This document shows, piece by piece, positions 8,062 through 17,386 of a stretch of 64,000 nt of DNA. Source of the DNA: Puniceibacterium antarcticum (lineage in GTDB: Bacteria; Pseudomonadota; Alphaproteobacteria; Rhodobacterales; Rhodobacteraceae); assembly GCF_002760615.1 (NCBI RefSeq), contig NZ_AWWI01000100.1, positions 1-64,000 on the forward strand, given 5' to 3'. Position 1 is the stretch's first letter. Every line of letters starts with the position of its first letter. Both the position numbers and the translations under genes were made by a program. The notes below the pieces were generated by a model, which saw only the letters and a program-made list of their open reading frames with translations, had not been told where the DNA came from and did no database searches.

Positions 8062-8739
8062 TTATTTCTTGTTCAGTTCCCGCCACTTGCCGGGATCGGT
8101 CAGGAAGGCCTCGACCTGACGCAGCGTTTCAGCGTCAAAGATGCCTTGCGATTTCGCCTCGGCCAGAACGTCCCACCAGGTGCACAGATGGTGCAGGCTG
8201 ACGCCGTGATCGCCCAGTGTCTTGATCGTTTCGGGGAAGATGCCGTAGTAAAAAATCACTGCCGTATGGGCACAGCTTGCCCCGGTTTCGCGGATCGCAT
8301 CCACAAAGGACAGCTTTGATCCGCCATCAGTGGTCAGATCCTCAACCAGCAGCACACGCTCGCCCTCACTCATAGCACCTTCGATCCGGGCGTTGCGGCC
8401 ATAGCCTTTGGGCTTCTTGCGCACATAGGTCATGGGCAGGGCCATGCGTTCGGCCACAAGGGCGGCAAACGGAATGCCGGCAGTTTCTCCGCCCGCAATG
8501 TTGTCGAACGCCTCGAACCCGGCGTCGCGCATCACCTTGGCGGTCAGAAAATCCATCAGGGTGGAGCGGATGCGCGGATAAGAGATCAGCTTGCGGCAGT
8601 CGATATAGACCGGCGAGGGCAGGCCAGAGGCAAAGATGAACGGCTCTGCCGCGTTGAAATGCACCGCCTTGATTTCCAGCAGCATGCGGGCGGTCAGGCG
8701 GGCCATCTCTTCAGAGGTCGGGGCATTGGTCGGGATCAT
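8062..8739 (-). CDS. pyrE: Orotate phosphoribosyltransferase
   Basis: This 225-residue enzyme joins orotate to PRPP to make orotidine-5'-phosphate in pyrimidine synthesis. The PRPP-binding motif appears as [13 protein letters not shown] in the middle of the protein, preceded by the family segment [20 protein letters not shown] and the substrate loop [13 protein letters not shown]. Length matches the longer alphaproteobacterial form. It lies 66 bases downstream of pyrC on the same strand, so the two pyrimidine genes are probably co-transcribed. Confidence 0.93.
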   Translation of the reverse strand: MIPTNAPTSEEMARLTARMLLEIKAVHFNAAEPFIFASGLPSPVYIDCRKLISYPRIRSTLMDFLTAKVMRDAGFEAFDNIAGGETAGIPFAALVAERMALPMTYVRKKPKGYGRNARIEGAMSEGERVLLVEDLTTDGGSKLSFVDAIRETGASCAHTAVIFYYGIFPETIKTLGDHGVSLHHLCTWWDVLAEAKSQGIFDAETLRQVEAFLTDPGKWRELNKK

Positions 8740-8805
8740 CTGGCGGGCCTTTCGATGGGTGGTCGTGGTGCGTCTGTGCCCCGCTTTGGGGCTTTGTTCG
8801 TGCCC

Positions 8806-9846
8806 CTAAGGGGTAATGCTCCAATGCAGCGGGAATCCGGGGTCGAACACCGTCACCGTGTCGCCATCTGCATCGATCTTCTTGGGATAGGTGACAGGTG
8901 CACCCTTTGTCAGGGTCAGCGTCGTCTTATTCACTGGGAGGCGATAGAATGCCGGGCCGTTGAGCGAGGTGAACGCCTCAAGTCTGTCCAGCGCACCGTC
9001 TTGTTCGAATACTTCTGCCAAGATAGACATCGTGTTGGTGGCGGTGAAACACCCCGCACAGCCGCAGGCATGTTCCTTGAGCGCATCCACATGAGGGGCG
9101 GAATCCGTGCCCAGGAAATAGCTCGGATCGTCCGAGGTGGCGGCTGCGCGCAGGGCAAGGCGGTGCTCTTCACGCTTGGCAACCGGCAGGCAGTAATAAT
9201 GCGGCTTGATCCCGCCAACGAGCAGATGGTTGCGGTTGATCACCAGATGATGTGTGGTGATTGTCGCTGCCAGATCATCGCCGCCCTCACGGGCATACTG
9301 CGCCCCTTGCGAGGTGGTGATATGTTCCATCACGACCCGCAGGCCGGGCGTCGCGCGGCGCACCGGGTCCAGAACGCGGTCGATGAACACCGCCTCGCGG
9401 TCAAAGATATCGACGGCGGGATCTGTCACCTCGCCATGCATACACAGCGGCAGACCGATCTCGGCCATGCGCTCCAGCACCGGGCGGACCGTGTCGAAAT
9501 TGCTCACACCAGAGGCGGAATTGGTCGTCGCCCCCGCCGGATAGAGCTTCACCGCCTTCACCAGACCAGAGGCATGGGCGGCTGCCACATCTGCCGGATC
9601 GGTGTCCTCGGTCAGGTACAGCGTCATCAGCGGCTCAAACACCGTGCCCTCGGGCAGGGCGGCCAGGATGCGGTCACGATACGCGGCAGCCTGCGCGCCC
9701 GTCACCACGGGCGGCACAAGGTTGGGCATGATGATCGCACGGGCAAAATGCCGTGCAGTTTCGGGCGCCACGGCGCGCAGCATGGCGCCATCGCGCAGAT
9801 GCAGGTGCCAGTCATCCGGACGGCAAAGGGTAAGGCTCTGTGTCAT
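8806..9846 (-). CDS. pyrC: Dihydroorotase (class II)
   Basis: This 346-residue zinc amidohydrolase closes carbamoyl aspartate to dihydroorotate. It begins with the metal-binding [10 protein letters not shown]. It also has [15 protein letters not shown] with the carboxylated-Lys region, [21 protein letters not shown], and the substrate-binding FLGTDSAPH carrying the catalytic Asp. Length and motif order match the E. coli type II enzyme. The ATG at 9846 faces a 230-base gap shared with the divergent MoxR-family gene, which should hold both promoters; I see no recognisable operator there. Confidence 0.94.
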   Translation of the reverse strand: MTQSLTLCRPDDWHLHLRDGAMLRAVAPETARHFARAIIMPNLVPPVVTGAQAAAYRDRILAALPEGTVFEPLMTLYLTEDTDPADVAAAHASGLVKAVKLYPAGATTNSASGVSNFDTVRPVLERMAEIGLPLCMHGEVTDPAVDIFDREAVFIDRVLDPVRRATPGLRVVMEHITTSQGAQYAREGGDDLAATITTHHLVINRNHLLVGGIKPHYYCLPVAKREEHRLALRAAATSDDPSYFLGTDSAPHVDALKEHACGCAGCFTATNTMSILAEVFEQDGALDRLEAFTSLNGPAFYRLPVNKTTLTLTKGAPVTYPKKIDADGDTVTVFDPGFPLHWSITP

Positions 9847-10077
9847 GGCGTCGGCGTTAGCACGGGCGCGGGCGCAGGCGCCAGAGAATTTGCGCCCCTT
9901 GCAGTGCGATAATCCGCAGCTGCCCGTGACATGGGCGCCGCCTTGCCCCAGCGCTGCGCCGGACGGGTGTTCTAGATCGTTCCAAACGCTGAGCTCACCC
10001 GCCGTCCATGCGACCTATGCGCTATTGACCCAAGCCGACCCGCCGTGCAGCAACAGGGCACACAGCAGGAGCATGAC

Positions 10078-10986
10078 ATGCAGATACCGCCCACCATCGA
10101 CGCCGTTCAAAGCACGCTGGCCGACACCGGCTATGTCTGCGGACGCGCGCTGGCCACGGTTGTCTTCCTGTCGCTCAAACTCGGACGCCCCTTGTTCCTT
10201 GAGGGCGAGGCCGGTGTGGGCAAGACCGAAATCGCCAAGGCGCTGGCGCAGGCCCTTGGCCGCCGTCTGATCCGCCTGCAATGTTACGAAGGGCTCGATG
10301 TCTCCTCTGCCGTCTATGAATGGAACTTCCCGGCGCAGATGATCGCCATCCGCACGGCCGAGGCCGCAGGGGGCGCGGATCGGCAGGCGCTGAAAACCGA
10401 ACTTTTCTCGCGCGAATACCTTGTCGAACGCCCGCTGCTGCAGGCCATGCGCCCGGACGAAAACGGCGCGCCGATCCTGCTGATTGATGAACTCGACCGC
10501 ACCGATGAACCGTTCGAGGCCTTCCTGCTCGAAGCGCTGTCGGATTTTCAGGTCACCATCCCGGAACTTGGCACGATCAAGGCGCCAGAGCCGCCCATCG
10601 TCATCCTGACCAGCAACCGCACCCGCGAGGTGCACGATGCGCTGAAACGCCGTTGCCTGTATCACTGGGTCGACTATCCGGATTTCGACCGAGAGATAGA
10701 GATCCTGCAAACCCGCGAGCCCGAGGCGTCGGAAACCCTCAGCCGCGAAATCGTCGCCTTCGTGCAGAAACTGCGCACAGAGGATCTGTTCAAGAAACCC
10801 GGAGTCGCGGAAACCATCGACTGGGCGAAATGCCTGCTCGCGCTGGATGTGATCGACCTCTCCCCCGAAGTCATCTCTGACACCCTTGGCGCCATCCTGA
10901 AATACCAGGATGACATCCAGAAAATCCAAGGCTCAGAAGCGAAACGCCTGCTGGACGAGGCCCGCGCCTCGCTCGCCCCGGCCTGA
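10078..10986 (+). CDS. MoxR-family AAA+ ATPase (CoxD-like)
   Basis: This 302-residue MoxR-type AAA+ protein probably acts with the VWA protein downstream as a metal- or cofactor-insertion or assembly chaperone. It has Walker A GEAGVGKTEIA, Walker B LLIDELDRTDEPFEAFL, sensor 1 VILTSNRTREVHDALKRR and the arginine-finger region. The YDVSSAVYEWN-like segment (LDVSSAVYEWNFP) is typical of the CoxD subgroup. The ATG at 10078 has an AGGAG six bases upstream. No carbon-monoxide dehydrogenase genes are nearby, so its client is unknown. Confidence 0.85.
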   Translation: MQIPPTIDAVQSTLADTGYVCGRALATVVFLSLKLGRPLFLEGEAGVGKTEIAKALAQALGRRLIRLQCYEGLDVSSAVYEWNFPAQMIAIRTAEAAGGADRQALKTELFSREYLVERPLLQAMRPDENGAPILLIDELDRTDEPFEAFLLEALSDFQVTIPELGTIKAPEPPIVILTSNRTREVHDALKRRCLYHWVDYPDFDREIEILQTREPEASETLSREIVAFVQKLRTEDLFKKPGVAETIDWAKCLLALDVIDLSPEVISDTLGAILKYQDDIQKIQGSEAKRLLDEARASLAPA

Positions 10987-10990
10987 TGTT

Positions 10991-11042
10991 TCATCTGCCC
11001 ATAAATATCCCGGGGGGCGCCGCAGGCGCGGGGCAGAGCCCC
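10991..11042 (-). repeat. Dispersed intergenic repeat, inverted copy
   Basis: Read on the minus strand this is GGGGCTCTGCCCC, a GCGCCTGCGGCGC hairpin, then CCCCGGGATATTTATGGGCA and GATGA. It is the same element as at 46521-46580 and the tail of 1841-1902, here in the opposite orientation. It fills almost the whole gap between the MoxR and VWA genes, so it would be carried in their joint transcript as a strong hairpin. Confidence 0.75.
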
Positions 11043-11053
11043 AAAGGACGCTG

Positions 11054-12313
11054 ATGGCCGAATACATCCCCCTCGATCTGCCCGAGAACCCCAAACTCTC
11101 CCATAACATCACCCATTTCGCCCGCGCGCTGCGCCGCGCGGGTCTGCCCATCGGCACGGGCCGGGTGATCGACGCCATCCGCGCGGTCGAGGCAGCGGGT
11201 TTCACCGACCGGCGTGATTTCTACTGGACGCTGCACGCCTGTTTCGTCAACCGCCCCGAACACCGCACGGTGTACAATCAGATCTTCCGGCTTTACTGGC
11301 GCGACCCACGTTACCTTGAACACATGATGTCGATGCTGCTGCCCGCGATCCGCGGCGCGCAGGAAGAAAAGCCTGCGCAGGCGGCTGAAAAACGCGCCGC
11401 AGAGGCGCTGCTGGACGGCAAACAGCCCGAAGCCCCCGAACGCCCCGAGGCGGAGGAGGAGGAAACCCTGATCAAGGTCGATGCCTCGATGACCATGTCG
11501 GCCGAGGAAAAGCTGCGCCGCCTCGATTTCGAACAGATGTCCACGGCCGAGATTGCCGAGGCCAAGCGCATGCTCGCGCGGCTGAAACTTCCCGTCAAAC
11601 CGCTGCCTTCGCGCCGGGGCATGGCGGCGCTGAACGGGCATGACGTCGACTGGCGCCGCTCGATCCGCGCCGCCATGCGCCAGGGCGGCGAGATGCGCAG
11701 CTTCGCCCAGACCAGACCCCGCCCGCGCTGGCCCAATCTGGTGGTGCTCTGCGATATTTCCGGCTCGATGAGCCAGTATTCCCGCATGGTGCTGCATTTC
11801 CTGCATGCGGTCGCCAATGAAAAGGGCGCAGGCTGGGCCCGTGTGCACGCCTTTACCTTTGGCACGCGCCTCACCAATATCACCCGCCATCTGGCCACGC
11901 GTGATGTGGACACCGCCCTGAAATCCGCCGGGGCTGAGGCACAGGACTGGGAGGGCGGCACGCGCATCGCCTCCTCCCTGCACGCCTTCAACCGGGACTG
12001 GTCGCGCCGGGTCATGGGGCAGGGCGCTGTGGTGCTGCTGATCACCGATGGGCTGGACCGCGACGACGGTGGCGCCCTGTCACGAGAGATGGAGCGTTTG
12101 CAGCTTTCTGCCCGGCGGCTGATCTGGCTGAACCCGCTGCTGCGCTGGGATGGCTTTGCCCCCAAGGCGGCCGGAATCCGCGCGATGCTGCCGCATGTGC
12201 ACTCCTTCCGCGCCGGGCATTCCGTGCAGTCGCTGCAGGATCTGGCTGACGTGATCTCTCGCCCTGAGGATGTGGGGGAAAAGACGCGTCTGATGGCGAT
12301 GATGGCGCCCTGA
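11054..12313 (+). CDS. VWA-domain protein, CoxE-like
   Basis: This 419-residue protein has a C-terminal von Willebrand A domain with the metal-ion site CDISGSMSQYS (DxSxS) near residues 234-244, a Thr in GGTRI, and the late ITDGLDRDD. A charged, Glu/Ala-rich linker (about 100-145) separates it from an N-terminal helical domain (AEYIPLDLPENPKLSHN). Such proteins pair with MoxR ATPases, and here the pair is adjacent and codirectional. The ATG at 11054 is used because the frame upstream reads into the repeat element and the MoxR gene. Confidence 0.85.
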   Translation: MAEYIPLDLPENPKLSHNITHFARALRRAGLPIGTGRVIDAIRAVEAAGFTDRRDFYWTLHACFVNRPEHRTVYNQIFRLYWRDPRYLEHMMSMLLPAIRGAQEEKPAQAAEKRAAEALLDGKQPEAPERPEAEEEETLIKVDASMTMSAEEKLRRLDFEQMSTAEIAEAKRMLARLKLPVKPLPSRRGMAALNGHDVDWRRSIRAAMRQGGEMRSFAQTRPRPRWPNLVVLCDISGSMSQYSRMVLHFLHAVANEKGAGWARVHAFTFGTRLTNITRHLATRDVDTALKSAGAEAQDWEGGTRIASSLHAFNRDWSRRVMGQGAVVLLITDGLDRDDGGALSREMERLQLSARRLIWLNPLLRWDGFAPKAAGIRAMLPHVHSFRAGHSVQSLQDLADVISRPEDVGEKTRLMAMMAP

Positions 12314-12470
12314 AACGGCGGGGTGTGCCTGAACTCTGCCCGTCGCAGACTCAAATGTTTCAACCCCGGCGGTGAACCGCCGAGTGTGGATGTGCCCCGC
12401 GCGAAACTCCCTAGCCTGTTCACGCGTTTCTACCCCATACCGCTGCGGCGGACCTTGGAAAGGACATGTA

Positions 12471-14390
12471 ATGAAACCCGGATTCCTCAAATCGTCGACA
12501 GCGATGGTGCTGGTGGCAAGCCTTGCCGCCGCGCCGATCCCGAGCTTTGCCCAGAGTGCCGACAGCGATCCTGCAGCGCAGACTGACGACGCGGGCCAGG
12601 CCGATCTGTTGCGCCAACAGCTGCAAGACGCAATCGACGCCCAGGCCGATGTTGACGCCGCTGCTGAAACCCCGGCAGCGGAGCCGGAACCCGTGCCAGA
12701 GGTGCTGCCAGAACCCGTGCCAGAGGTGCTGCCAGAACCCGTGCCAGAGCCCGTAACGGAACCCGCGCCCGAACCGGTCCCTCAAAACGTCGCACCAGAG
12801 CCAGAAGCCGCACCCGAAGCGCCGCAAGCCGACGAACCGACCCCGCAAGCCCAGACAATCCCAGACGCCGCGCCAGAGGCCGCGCAACCTGAAGCCGCGC
12901 CAGAGGCCGCGCAACCTGAAGCCGCGCCAGAGGCCGCGCAACCTGAAGTCGCACCGGAGGCTGCGCAACGTCAAGCTGTGCCGGAACCTGCGACAGAGGC
13001 CGTAGAACCCGACGCTACGCCTGAGGTTGCGCCGGAAGCCGAGACCAGCGCACCGCAAGCGCCGATCGAGCCTGCGGCACCGGAAGGAGAGGCCGCAGAC
13101 GAACCCCTTGCGCCCGCCGATACGGCCGCCGAACCCCAATCCGACACCTCCGCCGAAAGTCTGGAGCAAAGCCTGCAACGCCTGAGCGATCAGAACGACG
13201 GCGCGCTTGAGACCACCGCCGAGACTGCGGCCGAGACCACACCCGAGACCGCGGCCCAGATCGAGGATGTGACCCCGATCGATTCCCAAGCCCAGGCCGA
13301 GGTTCAGGCAGAAGCGGAAGCGCAAGCGCCCGCCTCTCTGGCGGCGAGCAGTGATGCCGCGCCGGCAGAAGCCGAGCTGGTCGAGGAGACGGTGACCGAA
13401 GACACCGCACGCAGTTCGAGCGAGGAGTTCGGCACCAATCTCCAAGGCGAGGCGCAGACAGCGCCCGCCGCAAAGAAAAAGGACAAGAAAGACGACAAGG
13501 GCCTGAGCAACTTTGAAAAGGTGGCCCTGCTGGGCATAGGCGCTGTCGCCATCGGCACGCTGCTGCGCAAGAACGAAACCGTCGCGGCAAATACCGGCGA
13601 TCGGGTGATCGCCGAGCAGAACGGCCAGTTCCGGGTGATCAAGAATGACGACGCCCTGCTGCGTCAGCCCGGTTCAGACATCAAGACCTACACCTATTCC
13701 GACGGCTCGACCCGCACCATCGTAACCCGCGAGGATGGCAGCGAGGTTGAAACCGTCCGCGCCGTTGATGGCCGCGTGCTGCGCCGTGCGCGCAACCTGC
13801 CGGACGGGACAAGTGCACTGCTGTTTGACGACACCCAAAGCTCTCGTGCGGTGGATGTGAGTGCGCTGCCGCAGATCAGCAGCCGCCGTTCGGTCGATTA
13901 CCGCGGTCTGCAGGCCGATGACCTTGCCGCCGCGCTGACAGCTGCGCAGGCCAAGAATGTGAACCGGACCTTCTCGCTCAGCCAGATCCGCAACATCGAC
14001 GCGGTGCGCAAGCTGGTGCCGGAAATCAACGTCGATTCCGTGAACTTTGCCACCAATTCCGCAGTGATTCAGCCGCAGGAGGCCGAGGCACTGGCCGCCC
14101 TTGGCAATGCCATGCGCCGGATGATCGAACGCAATCCGTCCGAGGTGTTCCTTGTCGAAGGCCATACCGATGCGGTGGGTGCAGCGGGCTACAACCTTGC
14201 CCTGTCGGACCGTCGCGCGGAATCGGTGGCGCTGGCGCTGACCGAATATTTCCGGGTGCCGCCAGAAAACCTTGTGGTGCAGGGGTACGGCGAAAGCGAT
14301 CTGATGCTGCGCACATCTGCCGCTGAACGCTCCAACCGCCGCGCCGCCGTGCGCCGCATCACGCCGCTGCTGGATGGCAGCAACGGCTGA
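12471..14390 (+). CDS. OmpA-family protein with long Pro/Ala/Glu repeat region
   Basis: This 639-residue protein has a signal peptide (about residues 1-28, ending PIPSFAQS). Next is a very acidic Pro/Ala/Glu-rich region to about residue 320 with clear tandem repeats, then a short Lys-rich stretch and a hydrophobic segment (VALLGIGAVAIGTLL). A middle domain is followed by a C-terminal OmpA domain, which begins VNFATNSAVIQPQEAEALAAL and carries the peptidoglycan-binding motif VEGHTDAVGAAGYNLALSDRR. It should be an envelope protein that binds peptidoglycan. The extended PEAAPEAAQ region may span the periplasm. The ATG is preceded by GGAAAGGAC; a bidirectional terminator follows. Confidence 0.85.
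   Translation: MKPGFLKSSTAMVLVASLAAAPIPSFAQSADSDPAAQTDDAGQADLLRQQLQDAIDAQADVDAAAETPAAEPEPVPEVLPEPVPEVLPEPVPEPVTEPAPEPVPQNVAPEPEAAPEAPQADEPTPQAQTIPDAAPEAAQPEAAPEAAQPEAAPEAAQPEVAPEAAQRQAVPEPATEAVEPDATPEVAPEAETSAPQAPIEPAAPEGEAADEPLAPADTAAEPQSDTSAESLEQSLQRLSDQNDGALETTAETAAETTPETAAQIEDVTPIDSQAQAEVQAEAEAQAPASLAASSDAAPAEAELVEETVTEDTARSSSEEFGTNLQGEAQTAPAAKKKDKKDDKGLSNFEKVALLGIGAVAIGTLLRKNETVAANTGDRVIAEQNGQFRVIKNDDALLRQPGSDIKTYTYSDGSTRTIVTREDGSEVETVRAVDGRVLRRARNLPDGTSALLFDDTQSSRAVDVSALPQISSRRSVDYRGLQADDLAAALTAAQAKNVNRTFSLSQIRNIDAVRKLVPEINVDSVNFATNSAVIQPQEAEALAALGNAMRRMIERNPSEVFLVEGHTDAVGAAGYNLALSDRRAESVALALTEYFRVPPENLVVQGYGESDLMLRTSAAERSNRRAAVRRITPLLDGSNG
12687..12734 (+). repeat. 24-base tandem repeat inside the OmpA-family gene
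   Basis: Two identical 24-base copies (GAACCCGTGCCAGAGGTGCT plus GCCA) lie at 12687-12710 and 12711-12734, and a third, diverging copy follows. They encode the peptide EPVPEVLP twice and keep the reading frame. Identity at the DNA level points to recent duplication by slippage. Confidence 0.85.
12867..12974 (+). repeat. 27-base tandem repeat, three identical copies plus one diverged
   Basis: Copies at 12867-12893, 12894-12920 and 12921-12947 are identical (starting GCCGCGCCAGAGGCCGCGCA). The fourth, 12948-12974, has several changes. Each encodes the nine residues AAPEAAQPE. The array is in frame, so copy-number change would alter only the length of the periplasmic linker. Confidence 0.88.
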
Positions 14391-14416
14391 TCCTGCCAGT
14401 GGCTACAAAAAGCAAC

Positions 14417-14452
14417 AAAAAGGCCCTGTGCAGCGCTGCACGGGGCCTTTTT
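14417..14452. terminator. Bidirectional intrinsic terminator
   Basis: A long stem, AAAAAGGCCCTGTGCAGCG paired with its near-perfect complement ending GGGGCCTTTTT, lies between the convergent OmpA-family gene (ends 14390) and purL (ends 14479). It carries A- and T-runs at its two ends, so it should stop transcripts from both sides. There is one G-U wobble. Confidence 0.85.
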
Positions 14453-14478
14453 ACATCGTGAACCGGGAACGCCGGGGA

Positions 14479-16638
14479 TCAGCCGAAGATCGACCCGAAA
14501 CTGCCGCGATAGAGCGCCGACAATTCGTCCAGCGGCATGTCCGCGCCGCCCATGCGCACCGTGGTGCCGCCAAACTTGCCCACGGCGATGATCGGCACAC
14601 CGGCGGCACCGGCCTTGGCCATCAGGGCCTCGGCCTCGTCAAAGGTGCAGGCGACCAGATAGCGCGCCTGATCTTCGCCGAACAGGGTCGGGGTGTCGTC
14701 CATGTCCAGCGTGACACCAACGCCCGACGCCTCGGCCATCTCGAACGCGGCAAGGGCAAGGCCCCCATCCGACAGATCGGTGCAGGAACAAATCAGAGCG
14801 CGGTTGTCGCGGATGAAATCGCCGTTGCGCCGCTCAGCCGCCAGATCCACATGCGGCGCATCACCGTCTTCGCGGTTGAAGATTTCCGCCAGCAGCGCGG
14901 ATTGCCCCAGGTGGCCCGTCGTCTCGCCAATCACCAGCGCCACATGACCGTCGCGGGCAAAGCCCAGGATCGGCTCTTCGCCGTCGGCAATCAGACCCAC
15001 GGCGCCGATGGTCGGGGTCGGCAGGATACCCACACCGTCGGTTTCGTTGTACAGCGACACGTTGCCCGACACGATCGGCATATCCAGCGCAAGACAGGCC
15101 GCGCTGATGCCGCGCAGGGCGCCGACGAACTGGCCCATGATCACGGGCTTCTCGGGGTTGCCAAAGTTCAGATTGTCGGTGGTCGCAAGCGGTTTCGCCC
15201 CCACAGCGCAAAGGTTGCGGAACGCCTCGGCCACAGCCTGCTTGCCACCTTCTTCGGGGTTGGCCTTGACGTAGCGCGGCGTCACATCCGAGGTAAAGGC
15301 CAGCTTCTTGCCCGTCCCATGCACCCGGATCACCCCGGCGCCAAAGCCGGGAATGCGCACGGTATCAGCCATGACCTGGCTGTCATACTGTTCGTAAACC
15401 CATGTGCGCGCGCAGTAATTCGGGCTGACCAGCAGCGCCTTCAGCCCGTGCAGCGGGTCGATCTGCGGCACGTCCGACAGCGGATCGGCGGGCGGCGTTG
15501 CCTCCCACGGGCGGTCATATTCGGGCGCGTTGCCTGACAGCGCCTTCAGCGGCAGATCGGCCTTGACCTCACCATTGTGCATGACAAGGAAACGGTCCTC
15601 GGCAATCGTCTCGCCCACGATGGCGAAATCGAGGTCCCATTTGTCGAACACCGCCTTGGCCTCGGCCTCTTTGGACGGGTCCAGAACCATCAGCATGCGT
15701 TCCTGCGACTCCGACAGCATCATCTCATAGGCGGTCATCGCCGTTTCGCGGCAGGGGACCTTTTCCAGATCCAGACGCACGCCCAGATCGCCCTTGTCAC
15801 CCATTTCCACGGCAGAACAGGTAAGGCCGGCCGCCCCCATATCCTGAATGGAAATCACAGCGCCGGTCTGCATCAGCTCCAGCGTCGCCTCCATCAGGCG
15901 CTTTTCGGTGAACGGATCCCCCACCTGCACGGTGGGGCGTTTCTCTTCGATCGTATCGTCGAACTCGGCGCTGGCCATGGTGGCCCCGCCCACACCGTCG
16001 CGGCCCGTCTTGGCACCCAGATAGACAACAGGGCGCCCGACACCGCTGGCGGCGGAATAGAAAATCTTGTCCGTATCGGCAAGGCCCGCAGCAAAGGCAT
16101 TGACCAGACAGTTGCCGTTATAGGCCGAATGGAAACGCACCTCGCCCCCGACGGTCGGCACACCAAAGGCATTGCCATAGCCGCCGACCCCTTCGACGAC
16201 GCCATGCACAAGGCGTCGGGTCTTGTGATGCGACGGCTCGCCAAAGGACAGCGAGTTCATGGCGGCGATGGGGCGTGCGCCCATGGTGAACACATCGCGC
16301 AAAATGCCGCCGACACCTGTGGCCGCACCCTGATATGGTTCGATGTAGGAGGGGTGATTGTGGCTTTCCATCTTGAACACGACAGCCTGACCATCGCCGA
16401 TATCGACCACACCGGCATTTTCGCCGGGGCCGCAGATCACCTGCGGGCCTGTGGTCGGCAGGGTGCGCAGCCATTTCTTGGAGGACTTGTAGGAACAATG
16501 CTCGTTCCACATGGCCGAAAAGATGCCAAGTTCCGTGAACGTCGGTTCGCGGCCGATGATGTCAAGGATACGCTGATACTCATCAGGCTTGATCCCGTGG
16601 GATGCGATCAATTCGTCTGTGATGGCCGGTTCTTGCAT
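14479..16638 (-). CDS. purL: Phosphoribosylformylglycinamidine synthase, large (PurL) subunit
   Basis: This 719-residue small-type PurL works with PurS and PurQ to convert FGAR to FGAM in purine synthesis. It has the AIRS-family ATP-binding motifs: [20 protein letters not shown] and [19 protein letters not shown] in the first half, [17 protein letters not shown] in the middle, and a second repeat with [14 protein letters not shown]. Length fits the purLQS type rather than the roughly 1300-residue fused enzyme. purS and purQ are not in this window, but purC at the far end suggests they lie beyond it. The start at 16638 is the ATG before [10 protein letters not shown]. Confidence 0.95.
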   Translation of the reverse strand: MQEPAITDELIASHGIKPDEYQRILDIIGREPTFTELGIFSAMWNEHCSYKSSKKWLRTLPTTGPQVICGPGENAGVVDIGDGQAVVFKMESHNHPSYIEPYQGAATGVGGILRDVFTMGARPIAAMNSLSFGEPSHHKTRRLVHGVVEGVGGYGNAFGVPTVGGEVRFHSAYNGNCLVNAFAAGLADTDKIFYSAASGVGRPVVYLGAKTGRDGVGGATMASAEFDDTIEEKRPTVQVGDPFTEKRLMEATLELMQTGAVISIQDMGAAGLTCSAVEMGDKGDLGVRLDLEKVPCRETAMTAYEMMLSESQERMLMVLDPSKEAEAKAVFDKWDLDFAIVGETIAEDRFLVMHNGEVKADLPLKALSGNAPEYDRPWEATPPADPLSDVPQIDPLHGLKALLVSPNYCARTWVYEQYDSQVMADTVRIPGFGAGVIRVHGTGKKLAFTSDVTPRYVKANPEEGGKQAVAEAFRNLCAVGAKPLATTDNLNFGNPEKPVIMGQFVGALRGISAACLALDMPIVSGNVSLYNETDGVGILPTPTIGAVGLIADGEEPILGFARDGHVALVIGETTGHLGQSALLAEIFNREDGDAPHVDLAAERRNGDFIRDNRALICSCTDLSDGGLALAAFEMAEASGVGVTLDMDDTPTLFGEDQARYLVACTFDEAEALMAKAGAAGVPIIAVGKFGGTTVRMGGADMPLDELSALYRGSFGSIFG

Positions 16639-16769
16639 TGTTCATAACTCCCCATACGGATGAGGGCGCTATAAGCCAGCCCGCGCGTGGGGGAAAGGGG
16701 CCGCTCCTTGAAACGCGGCCGATAAGGCGCAAAAGACGCGCCCAGCGGCTAAAGCGCGGCCAAACCGGC

Positions 16770-16965
16770 TCAGAACAGCGCCTTCAGGCAGTCCACAATC
16801 TGCGTCACCGCCTGCCGCCGCGGCCCTTTGGGGATCACCGCGCAATGGTCAAACATCGCCAGCTCGGGCAGGGTCAGTTCCAACAGCACGCCAGCGGCCA
16901 GATCATCGCGCACCCCAAGTTCGCTGGCAGGGATCAGGCCGTCCGAGCGCCGTTGCGGGCCATCA
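16770..16965 (-). pseudogene. Fragment of a LysR-family substrate-binding domain
   Basis: On the minus strand, ending with a TGA at 16770-16772, the frame reads DGLIPASELGVRDDLAAGVL and then LELTLPELAMFDHCAVIPKG, finishing VTQIVDCLKALF. This resembles the last 55-60 residues of a LysR-type regulator effector domain. Just upstream the similarity continues in a different frame (ELDLKLMARNGAR), and no DNA-binding domain is present. It is best read as the decayed 3' end of a regulator gene. Identity is moderate and based on pattern only. Confidence 0.4.
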
Positions 16966-17208
16966 GCTTCAGGTCAAGCTCCTATCCCAGCGGGCGCGCC
17001 TGCTGGAAGAGGGCGAAACGGCGCACGTTCAGCGCGCACCCAAGGCGGGAAAATCTGCCGTTGCGGGCTTAAGAGACGTTGCGTTTGGGCAGTGTTGGAT
17101 GTCGGGGCTGCATGGCCTGCACCGGAATACGGGCAATAGGCAAGCGCAATAAACTGCCGCCTTCGGACGAGGGGGGGAAACAATCCCATAACAACGCAGA
17201 ATCGCAAG
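16966..17208. other. Non-coding stretch between the regulator fragment and the candidate small RNA
   Basis: Open frames on both strands here have no recognisable protein and are overlapping shadows of each other. I see no promoter or operator that I can name. Confidence 0.35.
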
Positions 17209-17325
17209 CAAAAAAAAGGCCGAGCTAAAAAGCTCGGCCGAAGTCCAACAGGGAGGTATGAAGATGATGCGCCGTTAGGCACTCCAAACAACATGAGGAT
17301 GAATTAATAGCCGACTTGTAAACGA
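17209..17325 (-). ncRNA. Candidate small RNA with CCUCCC motif and strong terminator
   Basis: On the minus strand a perfect 9-base stem GGCCGAGCT/AGCTCGGCC with a 4-base loop (17218-17239) is followed by eight T. Upstream of it lies the sequence CATACCTCCCTGTTGG (CCTCCC at 17251-17256), which could pair with ribosome-binding sites. No open reading frame precedes the terminator, and the LysR gene ends about 60 bases further away. A TTGATC/TAATTC-like pair with 17-base spacing near 17305-17330 could be its promoter. Alternatively the hairpin is simply the terminator of the LysR gene. The plus strand here also has a tiny frame, MKMMRR, after GGGAGGT. Confidence 0.4.
17210..17239 (-). terminator. 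Intrinsic terminator (minus strand)
   Basis: The stem GGCCGAGCT, loop TTTT (minus-strand reading) and AGCTCGGCC are followed by a run of eight T on the minus strand. It ends either the LysR transcript or a separate short RNA. Confidence 0.85.
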
Positions 17326-17386
17326 TCAAGTCCATTCGTACCGCTGGCGCAGCATTGCGGCTATGCGTCTGGCGCATAGCATGCTG

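Noticed and set aside
12687-12974. CRISPR-like or mobile repeat
   Set aside because: The repeats are contiguous without spacers and encode in-frame peptide repeats of the OmpA-family protein.
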